Positions 44,850-53,534 of a DNA stretch of 61,652 nt are shown piece after piece. Positions within the stretch are counted from its first letter, which is position 1, and each line of letters opens with the position of its first letter. The translations under genes and the position numbers were made by a program. Source of the DNA: Gordonia alkanivorans NBRC 16433 (GTDB taxonomy: Bacteria; Actinomycetota; Actinomycetes; Mycobacteriales; Mycobacteriaceae); the NCBI RefSeq assembly GCF_000225505.1, contig NZ_BACI01000047.1:1-61652 (forward strand). The letters are read 5' to 3'. The notes below the pieces were generated by a model. The model had not been told where the DNA came from. It did not search any database and saw only the letters and a list, made by a program, of their open reading frames with translations.

Positions 44850-46052
44850 TCAGGACGTCATCTTGACGTTCCTGGCCGCGCCGAGGGCTGCGACGGCCTG
44901 CGGCACCAGGGCAAGTGAGAGCACGGCCATCGCCACCGTCCACGAACCGGTCATGTCATTGATCAGGCCGATCAGGATCGGCCCGACCGCGGCCGCGAGG
45001 TAGCCCACCGACTGCGCCATCCCGGACACCTGGCCGGTCTGCTTCGATCCCGTGCTGCGAAGAACCATGAAGAGCAGGGACAGGCTGATGGAAGCGCCCG
45101 GACCGACCATCACGCACGCCGCCCAGAACCCCGGCCACACGTCGGTGGCGATCAGTCCGATGAAGCCGATCGCACAGACGGCGAGCACCACGAAGGTGAC
45201 CGCGCGCTGGTCGTCGAACCGTCCGGCGACGATCGGCGCGACCAAGGACATGATGAGGGCCACCACCTGTGCGGACGCGACGACGGCACCCGCCCCCACC
45301 GGCGTCATCCCGTTCTCGTCGACCAGATACTGCGGCAACCACGCCACGAAGGTGTAGAAGATCAGCGACTGCGTGCCCATGAAGACGGTCACCGCCCACG
45401 CGATCGGATTCCGCAACAACGACGACGTCGGGGTCGCCGCGGTCACCCGGTGCACGTACGACAGCTGCGGGACCCACACGACCACCGCGACCAGCGTGAG
45501 AAGTCCCCAGGAAGCGAGCGCGAGACGCCAATCCCCGCCCAGCGCATCGTTGATCGGGACGCTCACCCCCGAGGCGACCGCTGCACCGCCGGAGAGCGTC
45601 ATCGAGTAGAAGCCGGTCATCAACCCCGACCGATGCGCGAAGTCCCTCTTGATGAGTGCCGGCAGGACGACGTTGCATGTGCCGATGGCAGCGCCGATGA
45701 CCGCAGACCCGAGGAACAGGGCGATCGACGACGGCACAAGGCGCACGACGATGCCGAGGATCAGCACGAGCAGGGCGCCGAAGATGACCCGTTCGATGCC
45801 GAACCGGTTCGCCAGCCGCGGCGCGACGGGGGCCGAGATGCCGAAGAACAGGACGGGCAGCGCGGTGAGCAGACCCGCCACCGCGCTGCTGAATCCGGCG
45901 TCGGCGGAGATGGTCCCGATCAGCGGCCCCACCGACACCACGGCGGGACGGAGGTTCGCCGCCACCAGCATCACGCCGACGGCGGTGATGATCACGCCGG
46001 CGGTGGTCCGTTCGTTCGTCTCGTGGGGGCGCGTCGTGCGCGACGAAATCAC
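44850..46052 (-). CDS. MFS transporter, CynX/NimT type
   Basis: A 400-residue membrane protein with about 12 transmembrane segments. LVAANLRPAVVSVGPLIGTISADAGFSSAVAGLLTALPVLFFGISAPVAPRLANRFG is typical of the CynX/YeaN subgroup (cyanate or nitroimidazole-type substrates). The GTG at 46052 gives normal length; the frame stays open further upstream, but that part is basic and not membrane-like. Substrate unknown. Confidence 0.78.
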   Translation of the reverse strand: MISSRTTRPHETNERTTAGVIITAVGVMLVAANLRPAVVSVGPLIGTISADAGFSSAVAGLLTALPVLFFGISAPVAPRLANRFGIERVIFGALLVLILGIVVRLVPSSIALFLGSAVIGAAIGTCNVVLPALIKRDFAHRSGLMTGFYSMTLSGGAAVASGVSVPINDALGGDWRLALASWGLLTLVAVVVWVPQLSYVHRVTAATPTSSLLRNPIAWAVTVFMGTQSLIFYTFVAWLPQYLVDENGMTPVGAGAVVASAQVVALIMSLVAPIVAGRFDDQRAVTFVVLAVCAIGFIGLIATDVWPGFWAACVMVGPGASISLSLLFMVLRSTGSKQTGQVSGMAQSVGYLAAAVGPILIGLINDMTGSWTVAMAVLSLALVPQAVAALGAARNVKMTS

Positions 46053-46261
46053 CTGGACCGCGCGATCGCGGCGGAACGGGGAACAGACGGAACCGACATC
46101 GTTACGCAACCTAACATTCGACCCGTCCCGGCGGTGGTGCGTGCACGCAACGACAACATCATGGGCGGTCAGGGGACACCGCGAACGACGATGTTCCTCG
46201 CGGTAGGCCAACTACAACGAGCCTTCCTCCCGTTCGAACCGCTCGCTGACGACGAACCTCC

Positions 46262-47125
46262 TCAGCCGGGGAGCGTTTCGCCACCGATCGGAGCCAGCAC
46301 CTCACCCGTGTAATACGACGACAGCTGATCGGCCGCGAAGAAGACATACGACGGGGCTATCTCGTCGGGCTGTGCGGCGCGACCCATCGGCGCCTGGGTC
46401 CCGAAGTCCTTGACGGCGTCAGCCGGCATCGTCGCCGGGATCAGCGGGGTCCACACCGGTCCGGGCGCGACGCAGTTGACGCGAATCTTCCTCTCCATCA
46501 GCGACTGTGCGAGGGAGTACGTCAACGCCAGGACCGCACCCTTGGTCGCCGAGTAGTCGATGAGGCTGTCGTTGCCGCGCAAGCCGTTGATCGACGAGGT
46601 GTTGATGATGACGCCGCCACCGGTCAGATGAGGCACGGCGGCGCGGGTGGTGTGGAAGAAGCTGTGGATGTTCACGTCGAACGTGCGATACCACTGTTCG
46701 GGGTCGACCTCCAGGAAGTCGTCGACCACCTGCTGGTAGGCGACGTTGTTCACCAGGATGTTCAGGCCGCCGAGTTCGGAAACGGTTCGCTCGACGACCT
46801 CGGCACAATGTCCCGGGTCACCCAGATCCCCGCGGTACGCCCGCGCCTTGCGTCCTTCGGCCTCGATGAGTTCGACGGTGTGCCGCGCATCCTCGTCCTC
46901 TTCGAGATAGGCGATCGCGACGTCGGCGCCCTCCTTGGCGAACGCGATGGCGGTCGCTCGGCCGATACCCGAGTCGCCACCGGTGATCAGCGCAGTCTTA
47001 CCCGCGAGCAGATCACGGCCGCGGTACTCGGTCATCTCGTCGCGCGGACGATCGGGCATATCGCCGGTCTCACCCGGGTAGGGAATGGTCTTCGCTTCGT
47101 GCGGGGAGTTCTCCTGATCGGTCAT
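46262..47125 (-). CDS. SDR family oxidoreductase, YghA/general stress type
   Basis: A 286-residue short-chain dehydrogenase. The N-terminal extension (TIPYPGETGDMPDRPRDEM) precedes TGGDSGIGRATAIAFAKEGADVAIAYLEEDEDA, NNVAYQQ, NTSS, YSATKGA and the tail GEVLAPIGGETLPG. This is the pattern of YghA and Bacillus general-stress SDRs. The start at MTDQEN (47125) gives family length. A SigF-like promoter match lies about 110 bases upstream, in keeping with a stress role. Confidence 0.83.
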   Translation of the reverse strand: MTDQENSPHEAKTIPYPGETGDMPDRPRDEMTEYRGRDLLAGKTALITGGDSGIGRATAIAFAKEGADVAIAYLEEDEDARHTVELIEAEGRKARAYRGDLGDPGHCAEVVERTVSELGGLNILVNNVAYQQVVDDFLEVDPEQWYRTFDVNIHSFFHTTRAAVPHLTGGGVIINTSSINGLRGNDSLIDYSATKGAVLALTYSLAQSLMERKIRVNCVAPGPVWTPLIPATMPADAVKDFGTQAPMGRAAQPDEIAPSYVFFAADQLSSYYTGEVLAPIGGETLPG

Positions 47126-47234
47126 GGTCGTCGGTTGCCCGCTGCGACGGAGTCGAAACCCTGGCTCCTCCACATCGCACACGTGAATCGGGTTCAGGGA
47201 TTCCCGTCGGGGATCTCCTGCTCGAGCTGACTGG

Positions 47235-47261
47235 CTACCAGCCGATCAGATCGCCGAAACC
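47235..47261 (-). promoter_or_regulatory. Candidate SigF-type promoter for the stress SDR
   Basis: Read on the minus strand, GGTTTC (47256-47261) and TGGTAG (47235-47240) are spaced by 15 bases. Actinobacterial SigF/SigB promoters resemble GGTTTC-N15-GGGTAT. The -10 differs at two positions, so this is the weakest of three such sites in the region. Confidence 0.4.
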
Positions 47262-47413
47262 ACGCCTCTGAACTGCCATTTCTCGAAGCAGGGCCACCTG
47301 GCCGCAGCACGACGCGGGTCGCTTCTCGCGTCCAGCGGATCCCAGGTAAGCTCATATTTCGCCCGAGACCGTCGGCGTGCTGTTTTCGCGTGCCTTTTAT
47401 TGAAGTCCTAGGG

Positions 47414-48067
47414 GTGACCGTGCCAAAGATCGACAACATTTCTGCCGATGATTCCCGCATACGGCATGTCGGCAGCTTCCGGTTCCTCTTCGACACCGAG
47501 GAATGGTGGTGGTCCGACGAGGTTGCGGAGATGCACGGTTACGAGCCGGGCGAGGTCACCCCGACGACCGAACTGCTGGCCGGGCACAAACACCCCGACG
47601 ACCGCCATGCGTTCGACGAGATGGTCGCGACGATGCTGAGCCGACGCACGCCGTTCTCCAGCCGCCACCGCATCATCGACCTCTCCGGCACGGTCCATCA
47701 TGTCGCCGTGGTCTCACAGCAGATCATCGACGACAACGGCCAACCGATCGGCGCCGAGGGCTTCTACCTCGATCTGACCGGTTACGACGAAGAGACGGTC
47801 AAATTCCAGGTCGACGAGCACGTCGCGCGGTTCCGCGAGAACCAAGGTGTGATCGAGCAGGCCAAGGGCATGATCTCGATGGCCTACGGAGTCAGTCCTG
47901 AACGCGCCTTCGAGGTGATGCGCTGGCGGTCCCAGACTGCCAACGTCAAGGTCAACGAGCTGGCCAAGAACATCGTGTCGGGCGTGCACAGGTACGTGGT
48001 GCTACCCGATCCCGTGCGCCAATCCTTCGACCACCTGCTCCTGAACGCTCACCAGAACGAGAACTGA
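47414..48067 (+). CDS. PAS and ANTAR domain protein
   Basis: A 217-residue regulator. The first about 130 residues form a PAS domain (WWWSDEVAEMHGYEPGEVTPTTELL...RHRIIDLSGTVHHVAVVSQQI). The rest is an ANTAR RNA-binding helix bundle (NQGVIEQAKGMISMAYGVSPERAFEVMRWRSQTANVKVNELAKNIV). ANTAR proteins bind paired hairpins in nascent RNA and prevent termination; the target is not identified. The GTG at 47414 is one of several close starts (47390, 47414, 47420). It lies upstream of the glycosyltransferase operon. Confidence 0.82.
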   Translation: MTVPKIDNISADDSRIRHVGSFRFLFDTEEWWWSDEVAEMHGYEPGEVTPTTELLAGHKHPDDRHAFDEMVATMLSRRTPFSSRHRIIDLSGTVHHVAVVSQQIIDDNGQPIGAEGFYLDLTGYDEETVKFQVDEHVARFRENQGVIEQAKGMISMAYGVSPERAFEVMRWRSQTANVKVNELAKNIVSGVHRYVVLPDPVRQSFDHLLLNAHQNEN

Positions 48068-48086
48068 GTTCCGCGCGGCGCGTCGT

Positions 48087-48113
48087 GGTTTCACGACCCC
48101 CCAACCGGGGTAT
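48087..48113 (+). promoter_or_regulatory. SigF-type promoter of the glycosyltransferase operon
   Basis: GGTTTC (48087-48092), a 15-base spacer and GGGTAT (48108-48113) match the actinobacterial SigF/SigB promoter pattern exactly. The first glycosyltransferase GTG is 107 bases downstream. A SigF-like sigma gene lies at 54787-55593 in this window. Confidence 0.65.
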
Positions 48114-48220
48114 CTGCACACGACGTGCCCATTTGCGGCAGTTCTGCGGCGTGTACGCCGCATCCAGCAGACCCGGTTGAGCACACAGCCGTTCATGTCA
48201 CAAAGTGAACGGATGGAACA

Positions 48221-49387
48221 GTGAACGGACGGCTTGGCGGGGAACTCGGCGGTGCGGCAACCCTCGAGATGGTGGACAGCTCACGGACGACGCGAACGAG
48301 TACCGCACACATCCGGGTGGCTTCCGTCCCTCAGTCGCACGTCTACGTGAGGCACCTCTCACCGGTGAACGGATCGGTCAGCGTTCTCGACACCGGTTCC
48401 GTGTCGGTGACCCGACTTCCCGATCCGGTGCCCGCGGGCGGCGCTGAGGTCCCCGGTCGCTGGTGGCCGCCGCTGATGCTGGATCCGCGGTGGATTGCCG
48501 AGCACCACAACGAATTCGACGTGTTCCACATCCACTTCGGCTTCGACGCCGTCGAACCGTCGGTGATGGCCGACATACTCACCGAGCTCGACCGGCACAA
48601 CAAGCCGCTGGTCTACACGCTGCACGACCTCCGCAACCCGCACCATCCGGAACCCGGCGCCCACGAAGAGGTCCTCGACCTCCTCGTCCCGGCCGCCGAC
48701 GAGGTCATCACCCTGACCCCGGGTGCGGCCGAACAGATCGCGCAGCGCTGGGCCCGGTCCGCCACCGTGCTCCCGCATCCGCATGTCGTTCCGCCTGCCC
48801 GGTTCGTCCCGCGGGAGACACAGACCGACGAGTTCATCGTGGGTGTGCACGCCAAGAGCTTGCGCGCCAACATGGACCCGCTCCCCGTCATCATGACGCT
48901 GCTGGAGGCAGCATCCGACTACCCGGACATGACGATCCAGATCAACCTCCACGACGAGGTCTTCGTCCCCGGGAATCACTGGTACAACCCGGACTTCGGC
49001 ACCACAGCTCTCGCGTTGTCGCGCCACCCGTACGCCCGGGTTCTGGTACACGAGTACTACACCGACGATCAGCTGTGGGACTACCTCGCCAACATCTCGA
49101 CATCGGTCCTGCCCTACCGGTTCGGAACCCACTCGGGCTGGCTGGAGGCCTGCCACGACCTCGGCACCTCGGTGATTGCGCCGAGCTGCGGGTTCTATGA
49201 CCAGCAGCAGGAGTGCTTCACCTATGACTTCGCCGAAGACCGATTCGATCCGGAGTCACTGGTTGCCGCACTCTCCCAGGCATATTCCGCTCGACCGGCA
49301 CCGGCGATGTGGCGCGACCGCCGCACGCAACGGTCGACGATCGCCCAGGCGCACGCCGGCCTCTACACGCGAGTGCTGGATGCGTGA
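48221..49387 (+). CDS. Glycosyltransferase, GT-B fold (GT4-like)
   Basis: A 388-residue cytoplasmic glycosyltransferase with FDVFHIHFGFDAVEPSVMADI, LVYTLHDLRNPHHPEPGAHEEVLDLLVPAADEVITLTPGAAEQI and a C-terminal donor site around GTHSGWLEACHDLGTSVIAPSCGF. It starts with GTG after an imperfect repeat of GTGAACGGA. It is the first of four overlapping glycosyltransferase genes; the end overlaps the next gene by eight bases. The acceptor and sugar are unknown. Confidence 0.75.
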   Translation: MNGRLGGELGGAATLEMVDSSRTTRTSTAHIRVASVPQSHVYVRHLSPVNGSVSVLDTGSVSVTRLPDPVPAGGAEVPGRWWPPLMLDPRWIAEHHNEFDVFHIHFGFDAVEPSVMADILTELDRHNKPLVYTLHDLRNPHHPEPGAHEEVLDLLVPAADEVITLTPGAAEQIAQRWARSATVLPHPHVVPPARFVPRETQTDEFIVGVHAKSLRANMDPLPVIMTLLEAASDYPDMTIQINLHDEVFVPGNHWYNPDFGTTALALSRHPYARVLVHEYYTDDQLWDYLANISTSVLPYRFGTHSGWLEACHDLGTSVIAPSCGFYDQQQECFTYDFAEDRFDPESLVAALSQAYSARPAPAMWRDRRTQRSTIAQAHAGLYTRVLDA

Positions 49388-50489
49388 GCCGCTGCGAATC
49401 GCAGTCGTCGCGTCCAGCAGATTCCCGATAGCGCAGCCGTTCGCCGGCGGCCTCGAGGCCCATGTCTGGCACCTGACCCGGGCGCTGACCGTGGCCGGCC
49501 ACGAGGTCACGTTGTTCGCCGGCGCCGGAAGCGACCTGCCGGTTGACTCGGATCGCCTGCGCGCCGAGCTGTTCGAGCCGTCGGCCGCCGCTCGTTCGGA
49601 TGTGTCGATGCCGCCGATCGAGGTGCTGCAAGACCACCACGCCTACCTGTCGCTGATGCTCTCGTTCACCCGGAACCCCGGCGACTTCGACGTGATCCAC
49701 AATCACAGCCTGCATCATCTGCCGGTCGCGATGGGCCCATCGGTGGAGACGCCGATGGTCACCACGCTGCACACCCCACCCACGCCCTGGCTCGAGTCGG
49801 CGCTGGCACTGGCACCGGAGACCCGGTGCGTCGCGGTCAGCCGGCACACCGCACAGGCGTGGTCGCATGTTCTCGGCTCGATACCGGTGGTGCACAACGG
49901 TGTCCAGCTGGACCACTGGCCGATCGGCACCGGCGGAGACGACCTGGTGTGGTTCGGCCGGTTCGTCCCCGAGAAGGGCGCCCATCTCGCGATCGAGGCC
50001 GCCCGCATCACCGGCCGCCGATTGCGGCTCGCCGGACCGATCAGCGACGAACATTACTTCCGCGACCGCGTCGCCCCGTTCCTCGGTGACCGCGTCCGCT
50101 ACGAGGGTCATCTTCACCAGAACGAACTCGCCCGGCTGGTCGGTTCCGCCGGCGCCGCCCTCGTGACGCCGGTGTGGAACGAACCGTACGGGCTCGTCGT
50201 CGCCGAATCCCTCGCCTGCGGAACACCGGTGGCCGGATTCGCCCGCGGCGGCATCCCCGAGATCGTCGGCGACACCGCCGGCGTGCTCGTTCCGGGCGAC
50301 GACGTCGACGCACTCGCCGAGGCCGCCGAGAAGGCGTTCACCCTCGACCGGCGCGAGGTACGCCGACGCGCCGAGGAGCACTGCTCCGACACCGCGATGA
50401 TCGACCGGTACACCGGCATCTACACCGAGATGGTGGACGACCGGGAACGCCGGAACACCCCGGCGACTGCGGAGGCGTGCCCGGCATGA
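49380..50489 (+). CDS. Glycosyltransferase family 4
   Basis: A 369-residue GT4 enzyme. RIAVVASSRFPIAQPFAGGLEAHVWHLTRALTVAGHEVTLFAG is the acceptor-side N terminus. The donor domain has WFGRFVPEKGAHLAIEAARITG and VTPVWNEPYGLVVAESLACGTPVAGFARGGIPEIV, including the E-x7-E motif of retaining GT4 enzymes. The overlaps at both ends (eight and four bases) imply coupled translation with the flanking transferases. Confidence 0.88.
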   Translation: MREPLRIAVVASSRFPIAQPFAGGLEAHVWHLTRALTVAGHEVTLFAGAGSDLPVDSDRLRAELFEPSAAARSDVSMPPIEVLQDHHAYLSLMLSFTRNPGDFDVIHNHSLHHLPVAMGPSVETPMVTTLHTPPTPWLESALALAPETRCVAVSRHTAQAWSHVLGSIPVVHNGVQLDHWPIGTGGDDLVWFGRFVPEKGAHLAIEAARITGRRLRLAGPISDEHYFRDRVAPFLGDRVRYEGHLHQNELARLVGSAGAALVTPVWNEPYGLVVAESLACGTPVAGFARGGIPEIVGDTAGVLVPGDDVDALAEAAEKAFTLDRREVRRRAEEHCSDTAMIDRYTGIYTEMVDDRERRNTPATAEACPA

Positions 50490-51463
50490 TCGGCTACTAC
50501 GTCCACCACCAAGGCCGCGGACACTGTTCCCGGTCCGCCGCGATCGCCGCTCACCTGCAGACCGACGTCGTCGCGCTGACCAGCGCCGAACTGACCGACC
50601 CCGCCTTCAGCGAGGTGATCACCCTCGACCGGGACGACGCCGATCCCGCCCCCACCGACGTCGACGCGGGCGGACTGCTGCACTGGGCACCCAGCCGTGA
50701 CGCGGGGCTGCGCAACCGGATGGCCCGGATTGCGGACTTCGTCGGGACCCGTCGGCCGGATGCGATGGTCGTCGACGTGTCGGTCGAGGTCACCCTGTTC
50801 CTCCGGCTACTGGGTGTGCCCGTCGTGGTCATGGCGATGCCCGGTGCGCGTGACGATCTACCCCACCAGCTCGCCTACCGCGCCGCCGACGCGATCATCG
50901 CGCCCTGGCCCGGCGACCTGTATCGGCCGGACTGGCTGACCGAGCACCTCCCCAAGACCGTCTTCACCGGTGGGATCTCCCGATTCGACGGACGCCCGCA
51001 GGTCTGCCATCCGACCTTCGCCGCCGACGTCCTGGTCCTCACCGGCGCAGGCGGCGATCCGGGAACATCGCATCCCGCAACCGGCCTGGCCGAGGCACTC
51101 CCCGACCTGAAGGTGGTCGGTCTCGGACCGGCCTTCGGAACCTGGGTCGAAGACCCGTGGCCGTTCCTGTGCAGCGCCCGCCTCGCCGTCATCGGTGCAG
51201 GCCAGGGAAGTGTGGCGGATGCCGCCACGGCCGGACGCCCCGCGGTCGTGATGCCGGAGGATCGTCCGTTCGCCGAACAGCGAGCCACCGCGAACACCCT
51301 CGCGAGGTCCGAGCTCGCGCTCGTCGCCTCGACGTGGCCCGACGTCGACCGTTGGCGGGCCATCGTGGAGTCGGTCGATGACTCGGCACCGATGTGGTCG
51401 CGATGGCAGACCGCCGGCGCCGCCGAGCGCGCGGCCCGCGTTGTCGCAGCGGTGGCCCGATGA
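50486..51463 (+). CDS. Glycosyltransferase, MurG/GT28-like
   Basis: A 325-residue GT-B type protein. It starts MIGYYVHHQGRGHCSRSAAIAAHL, where the G-x-G-H segment is typical of MurG-like N termini. It later shows VLVLTGAGGDPGTSHPATG and a donor region with AGQGSVADAATAGRPAVVMPEDRPFAEQRATAN. Family members move GlcNAc or other sugars to lipids. It overlaps its neighbours by ATGA at both ends. Confidence 0.75.
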   Translation: MIGYYVHHQGRGHCSRSAAIAAHLQTDVVALTSAELTDPAFSEVITLDRDDADPAPTDVDAGGLLHWAPSRDAGLRNRMARIADFVGTRRPDAMVVDVSVEVTLFLRLLGVPVVVMAMPGARDDLPHQLAYRAADAIIAPWPGDLYRPDWLTEHLPKTVFTGGISRFDGRPQVCHPTFAADVLVLTGAGGDPGTSHPATGLAEALPDLKVVGLGPAFGTWVEDPWPFLCSARLAVIGAGQGSVADAATAGRPAVVMPEDRPFAEQRATANTLARSELALVASTWPDVDRWRAIVESVDDSAPMWSRWQTAGAAERAARVVAAVAR

Positions 51464-52365
51464 CGACCGGACCGGCCTCCGATCACGGCATCTCCGACGG
51501 CCCCGGCTCCGAAACCGTCGCGGTGATCACCATCGTGTCGGGACGCCACCGGCATCTGCGCCGTCAGCTCGAGGCATTCGAGTACTCGACGGTGCGTCCC
51601 GCCGTCCACGTCATCGTCGCCATGAACGACCCCGGCGTCGACACCGTCGTCACGGAATCGGCGCCACCGGGGCATCCGATGCGGGTGGTCCACATCGGCG
51701 ACGAGCCCAGCACGCTGCCGCTCGCCCACGCCCGAAACACCGGTGCCCGCACCGCGATCGAGGCCGGCGCGACACTGCTGGTGTTCCTGGACGTCGACTG
51801 CATCCCCGGACCGGTCATGATCGAACGCTATCTCCGTTCCTGTGCCGCGACACCGGAACTGCGACTCCTCTACTGCGGGCCCGTGACCTACCTGCCGCAT
51901 GACCAGCCGACCTTCGATCCGCGCGAACTTCACCGCCTTCTCGATCCCCATCCGGCACGACCCGCTCCGGGTCCGTGCCAGACGCAACTGTCGTCGGCGA
52001 TGACGCTGTTCTGGTCTCTGTCCTTCGCGGTTCACGTCTCCGACTGGCTCGAGATCGGGGGATTCCACACCGGTTACCGCGGCTACGGCGGCGAGGACAC
52101 CGACTTCGCGATGTGCGCCGCGCGCAACGGGTTTCGGATCGCCTGGGTCGGCGCCGCCGATGCGTATCACCAGTATCACCCGGTGTCGAATCCCCCCGTC
52201 GAGCATCTCGAGGACATCCTCCGCAATGCGCGGACGTTCCACCGGCGGTGGGGCTCATGGCCAATGGAGGGATGGCTGGACGGCTTCGCGCAGATGGGCC
52301 TCATCCGCTACGACGACACCGCTGACGACTGGCGCCGGACAGCTACGGAGGCGCTACCCGGCTGA
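51460..52365 (+). CDS. Glycosyltransferase family 2, galactosyltransferase-like C terminus
   Basis: A 301-residue GT-A enzyme. The nucleotide-sugar core includes ITIVSGRHRHLRRQLEAF and the metal-binding D-x-D in FLDVDC. The C-terminal IGGFHTGYRGYGGEDTDFAMCAARNG matches the galactosyltransferase/ED motif region. It is the last gene of the four-gene transferase operon and ends ten bases before the convergent RsbW-like gene. Confidence 0.85.
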   Translation: MTTGPASDHGISDGPGSETVAVITIVSGRHRHLRRQLEAFEYSTVRPAVHVIVAMNDPGVDTVVTESAPPGHPMRVVHIGDEPSTLPLAHARNTGARTAIEAGATLLVFLDVDCIPGPVMIERYLRSCAATPELRLLYCGPVTYLPHDQPTFDPRELHRLLDPHPARPAPGPCQTQLSSAMTLFWSLSFAVHVSDWLEIGGFHTGYRGYGGEDTDFAMCAARNGFRIAWVGAADAYHQYHPVSNPPVEHLEDILRNARTFHRRWGSWPMEGWLDGFAQMGLIRYDDTADDWRRTATEALPG

Positions 52366-52374
52366 CGATCGCGG

Positions 52375-52800
52375 CTACTCCCGGAACTTCGAGAATCCGA
52401 TGGTCACCCTCCGGGCGTCCTCTCCGGGCGCAGCGTCGGCGTACCTGATGGAATGCGTGTCGGTGACGGTCTGGACGATGCGCCATCCAAAGGTCGACTC
52501 GTCCAGTTCGACGTCGTTCACGAGTTCACCCCGGACCTCCCCGACCACCCCGTTGGAGGCGAGGTGCAGGACTATCTCCAGGGAAGATTCCTCGGCGGCC
52601 GCGGAGATCATCTGCGAGCAGATCTCGTCCACCGCGACCTTTGCGTCGATCACGTCGTCGAGCGACCAGTCGTCGATGTACAGAGCCGTCTCCACCAGAG
52701 CACGCACCAACGCAAGGCGGTCGGTGGCTGCCGGGACCCGCAGGACCGTCGGCAGACTGCCATCGATCGACAGCTGGGATGTGGCGTCAGAGTCGGTCAT
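52375..52800 (-). CDS. RsbW/SpoIIAB-like anti-sigma factor
   Basis: A 141-residue GHKL-type ATP-binding protein. SLDDVIDAKVAVDEICSQMI is the N-box helix, though the usual asparagine four residues after Glu59 is Gln63. ELDESTFGWRIVQTVTDTHSIR covers the G boxes. Such proteins bind a SigF/SigB-type sigma factor and are released by STAS antagonists. Both partner types are encoded nearby. The ATG at 52800 gives the expected length. Confidence 0.78.
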   Translation of the reverse strand: MTDSDATSQLSIDGSLPTVLRVPAATDRLALVRALVETALYIDDWSLDDVIDAKVAVDEICSQMISAAAEESSLEIVLHLASNGVVGEVRGELVNDVELDESTFGWRIVQTVTDTHSIRYADAAPGEDARRVTIGFSKFRE

Positions 52801-52975
52801 CAAATGAGTCTTCTTCGCACGTCGTCTTGAGTGGATTCTTATCGGACCGCTCATGAATGCCCCACGCTGACGTCGTCCAAACTGCGTATTTCCATTTGCA
52901 CGACTCCCCCATGCGCCAACAGCACGACTCGCAACGTTAGCAGAGCACCTTCCGGATCGACACCGCCAACAGCTA

Positions 52976-53000
52976 CGTTGCAGCGCTCTCAGCTGCAACG
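52976..53000. promoter_or_regulatory. Perfect 9-bp inverted repeat between rsbW-like and membrane protein genes
   Basis: CGTTGCAGC (52976-52984) and GCTGCAACG (52992-53000) flank a seven-base spacer. The element lies in a 298-base divergent gap, 24 bases upstream of a SigF-like -35. It is consistent with an operator for an unidentified dimeric regulator. Apart from this and the promoter, I see nothing else in 52801-53098. Confidence 0.4.
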
Positions 53001-53023
53001 ACGCCGGGTGCGGACGGGTCTGA

Positions 53024-53050
53024 CGTTTCAGGCGGACGCCTCTGCGGTAC
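53024..53050 (+). promoter_or_regulatory. SigF-type promoter of the membrane protein/alcohol dehydrogenase unit
   Basis: CGTTTC (53024-53029), a 15-base spacer and CGGTAC (53045-53050) keep the GTTTC and GGTA cores of the SigF pattern, with the same spacing as the sites at 48087 and 47261. The membrane protein ATG follows 49 bases later. Confidence 0.5.
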
Positions 53051-53098
53051 CCGATCGGCATCCCAACCGAGTTCACACCACCTGGCGAAGGGGCGGCT

Positions 53099-53533
53099 AT
53101 GCCAGATCTCACACCGGAACGCGAGGTCGCCTCGCGTGAAGCAATCGCACGCCGACCGGCACGGAAGTCACGCGGCCTGAAGGCCATCGGCCTTCTCGGG
53201 TTCGCCTGCCTCGGACTCATGTTGGTGCTCGGCGGCACCGCGATCGCGGCCGGGGCGAGCGACCGGGACGCGACCGTGTGGCTCGCTCTCGGCGCAGTCA
53301 TCGCCGGCATTTTCGCCGTCGGCCTCCTAGTCGGCAGCCGAGTGCTCCTACGCCGACGTGCGGGTCGCGACGGCGAACGCGCACATCAGGATCCGATCCA
53401 GCCGGAGACGACCGCAGAGGAAGCCGAGCGGTACGAGGAGCGCTACCACGGCTTCCCGGTCGACCACACCGGCAAGCACGAACGAGCGCGTGACGAACGC
53501 TCCGCAGACCGACACCACGACGGAAAGGCCTGA
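53099..53533 (+). CDS. Small membrane protein with charged C-terminal tail
   Basis: A 144-residue protein. Two hydrophobic segments (about residues 27-50, GLLGFACLGLMLVLGGTAIAAG, and 62-82, WLALGAVIAGIFAVGLLVGSRVLL) follow a basic N terminus. The tail is rich in Glu, Arg and His. No family recognised. It starts 49 bases after a SigF-like promoter and its stop is next to the alcohol dehydrogenase start, so a stress-related membrane role is possible. Confidence 0.65.
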   Translation: MPDLTPEREVASREAIARRPARKSRGLKAIGLLGFACLGLMLVLGGTAIAAGASDRDATVWLALGAVIAGIFAVGLLVGSRVLLRRRAGRDGERAHQDPIQPETTAEEAERYEERYHGFPVDHTGKHERARDERSADRHHDGKA

Positions 53534-53534
53534 A

